In this document: positions 45,021-53,258 of the stretch, piece by piece
How the letters are laid out: each line of letters opens with the position of its first letter
Position numbering within the stretch: position 1 is the first letter of the stretch
Assembly: GCA_014652975.1 (NCBI GenBank)
Contig: BMZV01000001.1
Location: 310,001 to 374,000, forward strand
Reading direction: 5' to 3'
DNA from: Kocuria marina
Lineage (GTDB): Bacteria > Actinomycetota > Actinomycetes > Actinomycetales > Micrococcaceae
DNA length: 64,000 bases
The notes under the pieces: model-generated
Database searches by the model: none
What the model saw: the letters and a program-made list of their open reading frames with translations, nothing else
Told to the model about the DNA's origin: nothing
Position numbers and translations under genes: made by a program

Positions 45021-45683
45021 ATGTCGTTCCCGGTGGTTCTCGATGCATGCGTGTTGATTCCCATGCCTATCGCAGATCTACTACTGCGTCTGGCCACGGC
45101 CAAGCAATTCAGGCCGCTTTGGTCGGATGAGATTCTGAACGAGGTAGAGCGCAATCTGGTGAAGAAGCTTCACAAGGACCCGCACAGCGCTCGCACACGC
45201 GTGAACGCCATGCGGGACTTCTTCCCCGACGCTCTGGTCGAGAACTACGAGAGCCTCGTGCCCGCCATGACCAATGACCCCAAGGACAGACATGTGCTGG
45301 CGGCAGCGGTCCGTTCAAGAGCCGAGCTCATCGTGACATCCAACCAGAAGGATTTCCCGACGACCGCCCTCAAGCCCTATGACGTTGCGGTGCGGTCTCC
45401 GGATGACTTCTTACTCGACCAGTTGGATTTGGACCCTTCAACCGTGGTCCGCATCGCCAAAGAAGTGGTGGTTGACATGCGGAATCCGACGATCACGTGG
45501 AATGGGTACCTCGAGGGTCTCGCTCGCGCCGGCTTGCCTCTATTTGTTACGGAACTCGAAAAGCGGACCGCAGGAGTCGACGAGAAGCCAGTTCCAAGGG
45601 ACACCCCACAATGCGGACTCCCCATCCTCATCGTCCCGGCCGTCGCTACGCCGGCGCTCACCCCAGTTCCCCGCTCCCCATGA
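45021..45683 (+). CDS. PIN-domain protein (PIN_3 type), probable RNase toxin
   Basis: The 220-residue protein starts with [21 protein letters not shown], followed by [17 protein letters not shown] and [29 protein letters not shown]. These carry the acidic residues (Asp8, Glu in the NEVERN helix, Asp in NDPKD and ILVTSN-type strand end) that bind magnesium in PIN ribonucleases. The catalytic set looks intact. The last 35 or so residues are Pro/Val-rich and run over the end of a decayed gene on the other strand (45658-45683), so the original C-terminus may have been replaced. It pairs with the antitoxin just upstream. Confidence 0.8.
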   Translation: MSFPVVLDACVLIPMPIADLLLRLATAKQFRPLWSDEILNEVERNLVKKLHKDPHSARTRVNAMRDFFPDALVENYESLVPAMTNDPKDRHVLAAAVRSRAELIVTSNQKDFPTTALKPYDVAVRSPDDFLLDQLDLDPSTVVRIAKEVVVDMRNPTITWNGYLEGLARAGLPLFVTELEKRTAGVDEKPVPRDTPQCGLPILIVPAVATPALTPVPRSP

Positions 45684-46084
45684 AGCCCTCCAACCGCTCC
45701 AGGTACGGGGCGATGTCCAGCCCCTCCCCCGCGAGCCACTCGTCCGATGGTCCGGGCGCTCCACGAAATGGCAGCGACCGCCGTGCAGCTCGATCAGGCG
45801 GATCTTGTCACGGCTGGTCCCCTGGGCCATGACGGCGATGAACGGCACCCCGATCAGCCGTGCAAAGTACGCCTCGGACACCGCCGTGGACCCGCTCGAC
45901 GCCTCGATCACCGGCCGCCCCCTGCGCACCCACCCGTTGCACAGCGCGTGCAGGAACAGCGAGCGCGCCAGGCGGTGCTTGAGCGAGCCTGCGGGATGCG
46001 TGGACTCGTCCTTGTGGTACAGGTCCACGCCCCACTCCTCGGGCAGCGGCACCGATAGCAGGTGCGTGTCCGAGACCGGTTGCC
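45658..46084 (-). pseudogene. PLP-dependent cysteine-synthase-like gene with central deletion
   Basis: The front part is clear: [39 protein letters not shown] with the PLP lysine, [22 protein letters not shown] and GGRCHFV. Right after that (about 45745-45762) the frame changes and the sequence jumps to the normal C-terminus [18 protein letters not shown], ending at a stop at 45658. About 200 central residues are missing. The family includes the Cds1-type cysteine desulfhydrase of mycobacteria. No working enzyme can be made. Confidence 0.75.
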
Positions 46085-46490
46085 CTCCGCCCGCACCTTC
46101 GCCACGGCCTCGGCGCACCATCGCCGGGCCTCCGCGTCGAAACGGTCGATGTCCTCCTCGGGCGCCACCGCCGCCAGGACGTCCGGCCCGTACGCCGCCA
46201 ACCGTTCCCGGCACACCCCGCACGGGCTCAGCACGACGACGCTGCCATCCGCCCTGCGGTGCACACACCGAGGCCACCACCCTGAGGTCCAACCGGTGGG
46301 CGGCACAGTACGGTTCGATCTCGTGGCACACCTCGACCGCGGCATTCGGCATGTCCGGGGCGGTTCCGGTGACCACGGTGCCGTCCTCGAGCAGCATGGC
46401 CGCCGCACCGTGCTCCGACCCGTCCGGAAACCGGGTTTCGAGTAGTGCCTTGCACTCGGTCACAACGTAGTCCAGAGCGGAAGTGTCCAT
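46085..46490 (-). pseudogene. Cytidine deaminase-like gene, frameshifted
   Basis: From ATG 46490 the frame gives [37 protein letters not shown] and [12 protein letters not shown], a CDA-type front with the Glu and Cys of the zinc site. The match moves to a second frame at about 46252-46268, giving [21 protein letters not shown] with the zinc-binding PCxxC. The second frame continues through [16 protein letters not shown] into the front of the cysteine-synthase-like pseudogene, where another frame change follows near 46080. Both genes were probably one operon that has decayed. Confidence 0.7.
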
Positions 46491-47076
46491 GGCCGGAGCC
46501 TATCGGGGAGCGCGCCGCACGGGTCGATTGGCCACTCGGCCAGAGTTGCCAGCGGTGCGACCACGTTCCGACGCCGGCCCGGCGGACGATCGAACCCTCG
46601 AACCGACCGAGGTGACGGTCGCACGGTGGAGCTGCAGCGGCGTCGTCTCCTCGCGGACCTGCGTGTCCACCAGGCCGCGATGCGACGTCGCGAGAGCGAG
46701 ACCCCGCCCACTGCCTGACATCTGAGGCACTCTCGAGCCACCGGGTGCACTTTCAGGCGCGTCGAGGCCAGGAATACCCGCTGTTCGTGGCTTCAACGTG
46801 CCTCACAGTCCGGGGGCTGGCCAGAACGTGCCTCAAAATGCGCACGTTGGCCCAAACGTGCTCCAGAGTTCGAGGACTGGCAGGGACCCGCCGCCGTCAC
46901 CGTGACGCATTGCCCCACCTGACCCTCGGCGATACTGGTTAGGCATCAATCGACCGGAAAGTGTCGTGGGTCACGCAATTGACGGTATGAATGTACCCAC
47001 CGGTCGAACCGGCCCCCGCGCACCCTGCGGCGGCGTTGGGCCGGTGGGTCCATCGCATCACTCCCGTGGAGGCACC
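46491..47076. other. Gene-free gap with repeats before the TRAP operon
   Basis: No gene is supported. It holds a short tandem repeat (46795-46884), an inverted TGAGGCAC/GTGCCTCA pair (46723-46730 and 46798-46805) and another inverted pair TCGACCGG/CCGGTCGA (46950-46957 and 47000-47007) near the expected promoter of the TRAP operon. Confidence 0.45.
46795..46884 (+). repeat. Three degenerate 30-bp tandem repeats
   Basis: Units start at 46795, 46825 and 46855, each with AACGTGC at the front and CTGGC or TTGGC near the end. A weaker fourth copy may lie at 46746-46773 (GTGCACT to GGCCAGG). The 30-bp period would encode a 10-residue repeat (TCLTVRGLAR-like) in one plus-strand frame, but no believable gene surrounds it. 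Confidence 0.55.
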
Positions 47077-48285
47077 ATGACACGAACCCTCAGCCGACGA
47101 TCGTTGCTAGCCGCAGCGGCGTCGTTGCCCGTGATCGGGGGCCTGTCGGCCTGCGCGGGAGGCCCGCGCGCGACCGACCGCACGCATCAGCTGGTGTGGT
47201 CCACCTACGGCGTGGGCACCGGGACGTACAACGACCTCGCGGCGGTCGCGAACACCCTGACCCAGCGCACGGGACGGCAGATCCGGTTGATGACCTCGGA
47301 CACCGGCATCGGGCGCCTGGCCCCGCTGATCAACGGCACGGCCCAGTACTCGCGCACCGGGGACGAGTACTACTACGCGTTCGAGGGCAATGACGAGTAC
47401 TGTTCCGAGCAGTGGGGCCCGCAGGCGCTGCGCCTCGTGTGGACTCCCCCGGGCAACTACGGGGTGCTGGTGCGCAAGGACAGCGGCATCGAGACCGTGG
47501 CGGACCTCAAGGGCCGCAAGTTCCCCAAGCTGATCGCGAGCACGTCCATCAACCGCAAGATGGAGGCGATCCTCAACTACGGCGGCCTCACAGGCAAGGA
47601 CGTCCAGATGGTGGACGTCACCTACAGCGGCCAGATCGAGGCGCTGAAGACCGGTCAGATCGACACCCTCTACCAGAACGTGGTGGGCGCCAACGTCTCC
47701 GAGCTGGCCTCCCAGTACCCCATCCGCTGGCTGAACCTGGGCGGCGGCACGCCCTCCCAGTACGCCACGTGGAAGGAGCTGGCGCCGATGGTCAAACCCG
47801 GCGAGTTCTCCAAGGGTGCGGGCCTGGCCAAGGGGGAGACGGCGGTGAACATGCAGTACACCATCCCGGTGGTCGCCCGCGCGGACCGCCCCGCGGACGA
47901 GGTCGCCGCACTGGTCGCGGACATGGACCGGTACTACCCGGACTACAAGGACACCACCCCAGACGCCCACCGCTTCGGCACGGACCAGATCCAGCTCACG
48001 CCCCTGGTGATCCCGTTCCACGACGCCATGGTGGAGTTCCTCACCAGCAAGGGCCGCTGGAGCAAGGACCTGCAGACCCGCCAGGACGCCCTGCTGGAGC
48101 GCGAGCGCCGCATGCACGAGGCCTGGCCCGCGTTCTGGCAGGACCACAAGGACCGTGAGGACCCCAAGTCCGCGCGCAAGGAATGGGTGGACTGGAAGAA
48201 GGCCAACCTTCCCGAGCTCCCGGACACCCCCGGCACCCTGCCCGGCACGTCGTCCACCACCGCACCCTCCGGAGGCCACGCATGA
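47077..48285 (+). CDS. TAXI-family TRAP transporter substrate-binding lipoprotein
   Basis: The 402-residue extracytoplasmic receptor has a combined Tat and lipoprotein signal (SRRSLLAAAASLPVIGGLSAC, Cys about 29). The TAXI fold is visible: WSTYGVGTGTYNDLAAVANTL, EYYYAFEGNDEYC, and VDVTYSGQIEALKTGQIDTLYQNVVGA. TAXI receptors bind small carboxylates such as glutamate or 2-hydroxyglutarate and work with a fused permease. GGAGG is 5 nt before ATG 47077; the frame is open upstream but has no better start. It overlaps the permease gene (ATGA) and opens an operon with two CoA-ester enzymes, which suggests that the substrate is a carboxylic acid used as carbon source. Confidence 0.88.
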   Translation: MTRTLSRRSLLAAAASLPVIGGLSACAGGPRATDRTHQLVWSTYGVGTGTYNDLAAVANTLTQRTGRQIRLMTSDTGIGRLAPLINGTAQYSRTGDEYYYAFEGNDEYCSEQWGPQALRLVWTPPGNYGVLVRKDSGIETVADLKGRKFPKLIASTSINRKMEAILNYGGLTGKDVQMVDVTYSGQIEALKTGQIDTLYQNVVGANVSELASQYPIRWLNLGGGTPSQYATWKELAPMVKPGEFSKGAGLAKGETAVNMQYTIPVVARADRPADEVAALVADMDRYYPDYKDTTPDAHRFGTDQIQLTPLVIPFHDAMVEFLTSKGRWSKDLQTRQDALLERERRMHEAWPAFWQDHKDREDPKSARKEWVDWKKANLPELPDTPGTLPGTSSTTAPSGGHA

Positions 48286-50531
48286 GCACCCCGTACCAGC
48301 CTGCCGACGCCGTTGGCTCCGCCGATGCCGTGACTCCCGCCGGCACCGCCGGGCCCACCACCGCCCCCGGACCGGCCATCGACCCCCGCACCGGCGCTCC
48401 GCTCACCGCCACGCACCCGCACGAGGGCGGCGACACCGCCCAGCCCACCATGCCCTCGGACGTCTCCCTGCACGACGCGAGCCCGCGGCTGACGCCGTTC
48501 TGGCGCACCCTGGTGATCGTGCTGACCGTGGTGGGCGTGCTGCTGACCATGAACCAGGTGTTCTTCTGGAACGTGGGCGGGGTGACCATCCCCACCAACT
48601 CGTTCCTGTACCTGCTGATCGCGGTGTTCGTGCCGATCGTGTTCATCGTGTCGCCCCTCCGCAAGCACGTCCCCGGGGCCGCGGTGCGGCAGCGCCGGGG
48701 TGTGCCCTGGTACGACGTCCTGCTGCTGCTGGCCGTGATGGGCACCAGCGCGTACTTCGCGGTGCACGGCATCGAGATCCAGGAGTACGGCTGGCAGTAC
48801 ATGGCCCCCACCCTGGCCACCGTGCTGAGCTTCGTGTTCTGGGCCCTGATCCTGGAGACCCTGCGCCGGGCCGCCGGTCTGGTGGTGCTCGTGATCGCGT
48901 TCCTGTTCTCCGTGTACCCGCTGTTCGCGGGGATCATCCCGCTGTCCTTCCTGCAGGGCATCTCCTACGACCTGCCCACCCTGGCCCAGGTGCACACCAT
49001 GGGCGTGGACAGCGTGCTGGGCCTGCCCCTGCAGACCGCGGGCACCATCCTGGTGGGCTTCCTGCTGTTCGGCGTGGTGCTGCAGCACACCGGCGGTGCG
49101 GACTTCTTCCACGAGCTGTCCATGGCCGTGTTCGGCCGCTACCGCGGCGGCTCCGCCAAGGTGGCCGTGGCGAGCTCCGCGGCCATGGGCATGATGAGCG
49201 GCTCGGCGGTGTCCAACGTGCTGACCACGGGACCCATGACCATCCCGGCCATGAAGCGCTCCGGGTTCAGCGCCCGGGTGGCCGGGGCCGTGGAGGCCAC
49301 CGCGTCCTCCGGCGGCTCCATCACTCCGCCCATCATGGGCACCGCGGCGTTCCTCATGGTCTCCTTCGTGGGCGTGCCGTACACGAGCATCCTGGTGGCG
49401 GCCACCATCCCCGCGATCCTCTACTACCTGGGCATCTTCCTGCAGATCGACGGCTACGCCGCCCAGCGCGGACTGCGCGGCACGCCCAAGAACCTGCTGC
49501 CGCGCGCCCGCCACGCCCTGGCCATGGGCTGGCCCTACCTCGGCGCCCTGGCCGTGCTCACGGCGCTGCTGTTCACCACTGACTCCGAGGCCCGGGTGCC
49601 GTACTGGGTGGTGGCCATCCTGCTGCTGATCGCCCTGGTCAAGCCCAGCGTCAGGTTCGGCCCCCGCCAGTGGGTGGACATGGGCGTGGACGTGGGCAAG
49701 ACGCTGGCGCAGATCGTGGGCATCATCGCGGGCGTGGGCCTGATCCTGGGTGGGCTGACCGCCACGGGCGTGGCCCTGTCCCTGTCCCGCGACCTGGTGG
49801 CCCTGGTGGGCGACAACGTGGTGCTCATCCTGATCGCCGGCGCCGTGGTGTGCTTCATCCTGGGCATGGGCCTGACGATCTCCGCCGCGTACGTGTTCCT
49901 CGCCATCGTGATGGTCCCGGCCGTCACGGCCCTGGGCGTGGACCCGATCGCCGCACACCTGTTCGTCATCTACTGGGCGTCGGTCTCCTACATCACCCCG
50001 CCCGTGGGGCTCGCGGCCTTCGCGGCGGCCGGCATCTCCAAGGCCTCGCCCATGGCCACGTGCTTCTCCGCGATGAAGCTCGGCGCCGTGAAGTACGTGG
50101 TGCCGTTCGGCTTCGCGCTCAACCCCGCACTGGTGGCCCAGGGCGAGCCCGTGCACATCGGGCTGGCCTTCCTCTCCAGTCTCGTGGCGGTCTACGCGAT
50201 CGCCGCGTCCATGGGCGGCTGGCTCACATTCGTGGAGCGGCAGCTGCCCATGGGCCTGCGGGTGGTTCTCGCCGTGGGCGGATTCATGATGTTCTTGCCT
50301 GGAGCCCCGGTCACGCTCATCGGTCTGGCACTGGTGGTCGCGGCCGCGGTGCTCGCGCGCCTGCGCCGGCCGCGCGCCGTCGTCGACCCCGAGACCGGGC
50401 AGATCACCAGGGTGCCGGAGGGAGCCGAGGTTCCCGACGCCGCCCGCGGCACGCACGGCGCGCACGGCACCGGCGGTGCCCCCGCGGGTGCGCACGCCCC
50501 GCACGAGAACACGAAGGAGAACGCATCATGA
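48282..50531 (+). CDS. Fused TRAP transporter permease (small plus large membrane subunits)
   Basis: The 749-residue protein has about 18 hydrophobic segments. The first 65 residues are a soluble Pro/Ala-rich tail. Four helices of the DctQ-like small subunit are followed by the DctM-like part with GRYRGGSAKVAVASSAAMGMMSGSAVSNVLTTG and ATASSGGSITPPIMGTAAFLM, the sodium- and substrate-binding loops, and YWASVSYITPPVGLAAFAAAGI in the second repeat. Such 4TM/12TM fusions are the regular partners of TAXI receptors and run on the sodium gradient. It overlaps both neighbours by 4 nt. Confidence 0.9.
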   Translation: MSTPYQPADAVGSADAVTPAGTAGPTTAPGPAIDPRTGAPLTATHPHEGGDTAQPTMPSDVSLHDASPRLTPFWRTLVIVLTVVGVLLTMNQVFFWNVGGVTIPTNSFLYLLIAVFVPIVFIVSPLRKHVPGAAVRQRRGVPWYDVLLLLAVMGTSAYFAVHGIEIQEYGWQYMAPTLATVLSFVFWALILETLRRAAGLVVLVIAFLFSVYPLFAGIIPLSFLQGISYDLPTLAQVHTMGVDSVLGLPLQTAGTILVGFLLFGVVLQHTGGADFFHELSMAVFGRYRGGSAKVAVASSAAMGMMSGSAVSNVLTTGPMTIPAMKRSGFSARVAGAVEATASSGGSITPPIMGTAAFLMVSFVGVPYTSILVAATIPAILYYLGIFLQIDGYAAQRGLRGTPKNLLPRARHALAMGWPYLGALAVLTALLFTTDSEARVPYWVVAILLLIALVKPSVRFGPRQWVDMGVDVGKTLAQIVGIIAGVGLILGGLTATGVALSLSRDLVALVGDNVVLILIAGAVVCFILGMGLTISAAYVFLAIVMVPAVTALGVDPIAAHLFVIYWASVSYITPPVGLAAFAAAGISKASPMATCFSAMKLGAVKYVVPFGFALNPALVAQGEPVHIGLAFLSSLVAVYAIAASMGGWLTFVERQLPMGLRVVLAVGGFMMFLPGAPVTLIGLALVVAAAVLARLRRPRAVVDPETGQITRVPEGAEVPDAARGTHGAHGTGGAPAGAHAPHENTKENAS

Positions 50532-51334
50532 GCGCAGAGAACACCGACGTCCTGACCGTGGACGTCACGGACGGGATCGCCCTGGTCACCGTGAACCGGC
50601 CGGAGGTGCGCAACGCGATCAACGCGACCGTGCTGCGGGCCATCACCGAGACCCTCTCGCAGCTGGCCGAGAACGACGACGTGCAGGTGCTGATCTTCAC
50701 CGGCGCCGGGGACAAGGCCTTCGTGGCGGGCGCGGACATCAACGAGCTCGCCGTACGCACGCCCAAGGACGGGCTGAAGGCCACCATGCAGGGCGTGTAC
50801 GAGAAGGTGGAGCAGTTCCCCAAACCCACCATTGCAGCGGTGAACGGCTACGCATTCGGCGGCGGGCACGAGCTCGCCCTGGCATGCGACATCCGCGTGG
50901 CCTCCACGAACGCGCAGTTCGCGCTGCCCGAGACCGGGCTGGGCATCATGCCCGCCGCGGGCGGCACGCAGCGCCTGGCCAAGCTCGTGGGCCTGGGCCG
51001 GGCCACCGAGATCGTGCTCACCGGGCGACGTGTGAAGGCGGACGAGGCCCTGGACATGGGGCTGGTGACCCAGGTGGTGGAGCCGGACGAGCTGCTGGTT
51101 ACCGCCCGCGAGACGGCGCAGGCCATCATGGCCAAGGGCCCGCTGGCCATCCAGCTGGCCAAGACCGTGATCCGCCACGGCTTCGACGTGGACCACCAGA
51201 CCGGGATCCTGTTGGAACGCCTGGCCCAGTCCGTGCTCTACAGCAGCGCCGAGAAGGCCGAGGGAACCACCGCGTTCCTGGAGAAGCGGACCCCCGATTT
51301 CCACAGTGCAGCACAGAAGGACGTGAGCAAGTGA
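50528..51334 (+). CDS. Enoyl-CoA hydratase
   Basis: The 268-residue crotonase-family enzyme adds water to a 2-enoyl-CoA. The CoA and oxyanion motif AFVAGADINEL (residues about 60-70) and the GYAFGGGHELALACD and ALPETGLGIMPAAGG segments, with the two catalytic Glu residues (the second in PETGLG), are all present. So it should be a true hydratase and not merely a crotonase-fold protein. ATGA overlap with the TRAP permease gene and GTGA overlap with the dehydrogenase gene place it in one operon for uptake and oxidation of a carboxylic acid. It is 268 residues, the usual family length. Confidence 0.92.
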   Translation: MSAENTDVLTVDVTDGIALVTVNRPEVRNAINATVLRAITETLSQLAENDDVQVLIFTGAGDKAFVAGADINELAVRTPKDGLKATMQGVYEKVEQFPKPTIAAVNGYAFGGGHELALACDIRVASTNAQFALPETGLGIMPAAGGTQRLAKLVGLGRATEIVLTGRRVKADEALDMGLVTQVVEPDELLVTARETAQAIMAKGPLAIQLAKTVIRHGFDVDHQTGILLERLAQSVLYSSAEKAEGTTAFLEKRTPDFHSAAQKDVSK

Positions 51335-52206
51335 GCGAGAACCCCCTGAAGGAGATCCAGCACATCACCGTGATCGGTGCCGGGGCCATGGGCTCCCAGA
51401 TCGCCATGGTCTGCGCCCTCGCCGGGTACGACACGGACGTGGTGGACATCAAGCAGGAGGCCGTGGACAAGGCCTCCGAGCAGCTGCACTCCCGCATGGA
51501 CCGTGACGTCAGCAAGGGCCGGCGCACCCAGCAGGACGTGGACGCCGCGTTCGAGCGCCTGATGTTCTCCACGGACCGGGACGCGTGCGCCGCGCAGGCG
51601 GACTTCGTGATCGAGGCCGCCGTGGAGGACCTGACCATCAAGCGTCAGGTCTTCGCGGAGCTGGACGCGGTGTGCCCCGAGCACACCATCCTGGCCACCA
51701 ACTCCTCGAACATCGTGTCCTCGCGCGTGGCGGACGCCACCCACCGGCCGGAGAAGGTGTGCAACGTGCACTTCTTCAACCCCGCGCTGGTGATGAAGTG
51801 CGTGGAGGTGGTCCCCCACGAGGGCACCTCCCGTGAGACCGTGGAGACCGCCATGGAGCTGGCCCGCTCGATCGGCAAGGCCCCCGTGGAGCTCAAGAAG
51901 GAGGTTCCGGGCTTCGTGGCCAACCGCCTGCTCGGCGCCCTGCGCACGGAGGCGCTGAAGCTCTACGAGGACGGGGTGGCGGACTACAAGGACATCGACG
52001 TGGCCGCCAAGACCGCCCTGAACCACCCCATGGGCCCGTTCGAGCTCATGGACATGGTGGGCATCGACGTGGTCTACCTGATCCGGCTGGCCGAGTACGA
52101 GCAGACCGGTGACCCCGCGTCCCTGCCGGCCGAATCCATCAAGGCGAAGTACGAGGCCGGTGACTACGGCCGAAAGACCGGCCACGGCTGGTACGACTAC
52201 GAGTAG
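51331..52206 (+). CDS. 3-Hydroxyacyl-CoA dehydrogenase (3-hydroxybutyryl-CoA dehydrogenase type)
   Basis: The 291-residue protein oxidises 3-hydroxyacyl-CoA with NAD or NADP. The dinucleotide motif is VIGAGAMGSQIA (about 13-24). The catalytic pair is in NVHFFNPALVMKCVEVV (His) and DYKDIDVAAKTALNHPMGPFELMDMVG (Asn-His region). KKEVPGFVANRLLGAL is the family signature. Length and single-domain form match short-chain Hbd/PaaH enzymes and not the large FadB. GTG 51331 overlaps the hydratase stop. It is the last gene of the rightward operon; the next gene is LysR on the other strand. Confidence 0.92.
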   Translation: MSENPLKEIQHITVIGAGAMGSQIAMVCALAGYDTDVVDIKQEAVDKASEQLHSRMDRDVSKGRRTQQDVDAAFERLMFSTDRDACAAQADFVIEAAVEDLTIKRQVFAELDAVCPEHTILATNSSNIVSSRVADATHRPEKVCNVHFFNPALVMKCVEVVPHEGTSRETVETAMELARSIGKAPVELKKEVPGFVANRLLGALRTEALKLYEDGVADYKDIDVAAKTALNHPMGPFELMDMVGIDVVYLIRLAEYEQTGDPASLPAESIKAKYEAGDYGRKTGHGWYDYE

Positions 52207-52212
52207 GACCCG

Positions 52213-53136
52213 CTAGGTTCCAGGGACCTCTGCGGCCTGGCCGCGGGGGTCCCCGTAGAGGTTCTGGGCCAGGCGCACCACGGCACGCAGCGCGGGGTTG
52301 GGGTCCGCCGCGCGCCACATGAGCTGCACGTCCAGGGGGCGCTGCGGCTGGGCGAGGGGCCGGAACACCACGCCGTCCGAGGCGACATTGTCCCGCACGG
52401 TGTCGAGGCTCAGGGCGCAGCCGATCTGGGCGGCCACGAGCACCGCCAGGGTCCACGAGTCCGGCGCCACCTGGGCCACGCGTGGCACGAAGCCCGCCGC
52501 TGTGGCGAGGGAGGTCAGCCGGTTCTGCAGTGCGGCCCCCGGACCCGAGGGCAGGATCACCCAGGACTCCTCGGCCAGCTGTGACATCTCCACCCGGGGC
52601 GCGTCCGCCAGCGGGTGGTTGCTGGGCAGCACCACCATGATCTCCTCGTGGCCCAGCACGGACGAGCGCAGCTCCGAGGGGATGAAGTCCCACCGACCGA
52701 TGGCCACGTCCAGGGAGCCGCCCAGCACCTTCTGCATGGCGGTGTGGGAGAACTGCGAGCCGTGCAGCTCCAGGTGCACCCCGGGGCGGTGGGTGCGCAC
52801 GTGGCGGGCCAGCTCCCCCACCTGCCGGTTGATGGACGCTCCCGCGAACCCGAGGCGCACGCGCCCGGTCTCTCCGGTCATGGACTTGGCCACCGCGGTG
52901 CGGGCCTGTTCCGAGGCCGCCACCAGCTCGCGCGCGGGCTCCAGGAGGGCCGCCCCGGCCGGGGTGAGCGAGACCTGCCGAGTGCTGCGCTCGAACAGCT
53001 GAGCACCCAGGGACTTCTCGATGCTCTTGATGAGCCGGCTCAGGGGTGGCTGCGCGATCCGCAGGTTGGCGGCGGCGCGCCCGAAGTGCAGTTCCTCGGC
53101 AACCGCCAGGAACGCCTTGGCTTCGTGGACTTCCAT
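52213..53136 (-). CDS. LysR-family transcriptional regulator
   Basis: The 307-residue protein has the LysR winged helix at residues 1-60 (LHFGRAAANLRIAQPPLSRLIKSIEKSLGAQLFERSTRQVSLT) and a substrate-binding effector domain with VRLGFAGASINRQ and HEEIMVVLPSNHPLAD. It sits between the TRAP/beta-oxidation operon and the divergent CoA-transferase and dehydrogenase genes, so it likely activates both when the imported acid or its CoA ester is present. ATG 53136 is 6 nt after a TAGGCT -10 box. The layout resembles GcdR of Pseudomonas, a LysR activator of glutarate genes. Confidence 0.9.
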   Translation of the reverse strand: MEVHEAKAFLAVAEELHFGRAAANLRIAQPPLSRLIKSIEKSLGAQLFERSTRQVSLTPAGAALLEPARELVAASEQARTAVAKSMTGETGRVRLGFAGASINRQVGELARHVRTHRPGVHLELHGSQFSHTAMQKVLGGSLDVAIGRWDFIPSELRSSVLGHEEIMVVLPSNHPLADAPRVEMSQLAEESWVILPSGPGAALQNRLTSLATAAGFVPRVAQVAPDSWTLAVLVAAQIGCALSLDTVRDNVASDGVVFRPLAQPQRPLDVQLMWRAADPNPALRAVVRLAQNLYGDPRGQAAEVPGT

Positions 53137-53142
53137 GGGCGG

Positions 53143-53148
53143 AGCCTA
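53143..53148 (-). promoter_or_regulatory. -10 box TAGGCT for the LysR gene
   Basis: TAGGCT on the minus strand ends 6 nt before ATG 53136, again a leaderless-type spacing. Confidence 0.4.
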
Positions 53149-53215
53149 CGTGATTGTTGCCACACGCGCATCAGTCCCCCGCTCTTCTTGTATTGGACAG
53201 AACCTAATGACGGTG

Positions 53216-53237
53216 ATTGTGTGGGATGAAACACATT
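53216..53237 (+). promoter_or_regulatory. Inverted repeat in the LysR/CoA-transferase divergent gap
   Basis: ATTGTGT and ACACATT flank GGGATGAA, matching at 6 of 7 positions. It lies 22 bp before the CoA-transferase start and 80 bp from the LysR start, a likely LysR binding site. Confidence 0.45.
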
Positions 53238-53258
53238 CCCCGTCCCAGTGGAGCGTTC

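Noticed and set aside
46600-46620. A T-loop-like GGTTCGAGGG string on the minus strand, suggesting a tRNA
   Set aside because: No acceptor stem, anticodon arm or D-arm could be folded around it.
46795-46884. The 30-bp repeats as a CRISPR array
   Set aside because: The units follow each other without unique spacers and are degenerate, and no cas genes are nearby.
46745-46942. A 65-codon plus-strand frame with 10-residue repeats as a gene
   Set aside because: No ribosome site or family match; the protein repeat simply follows from the 30-bp DNA period.
47943-50504. A 853-codon minus-strand frame opposite the TRAP permease
   Set aside because: Its His/Gly/Gln-rich sequence mirrors the permease codons and shows no domain.
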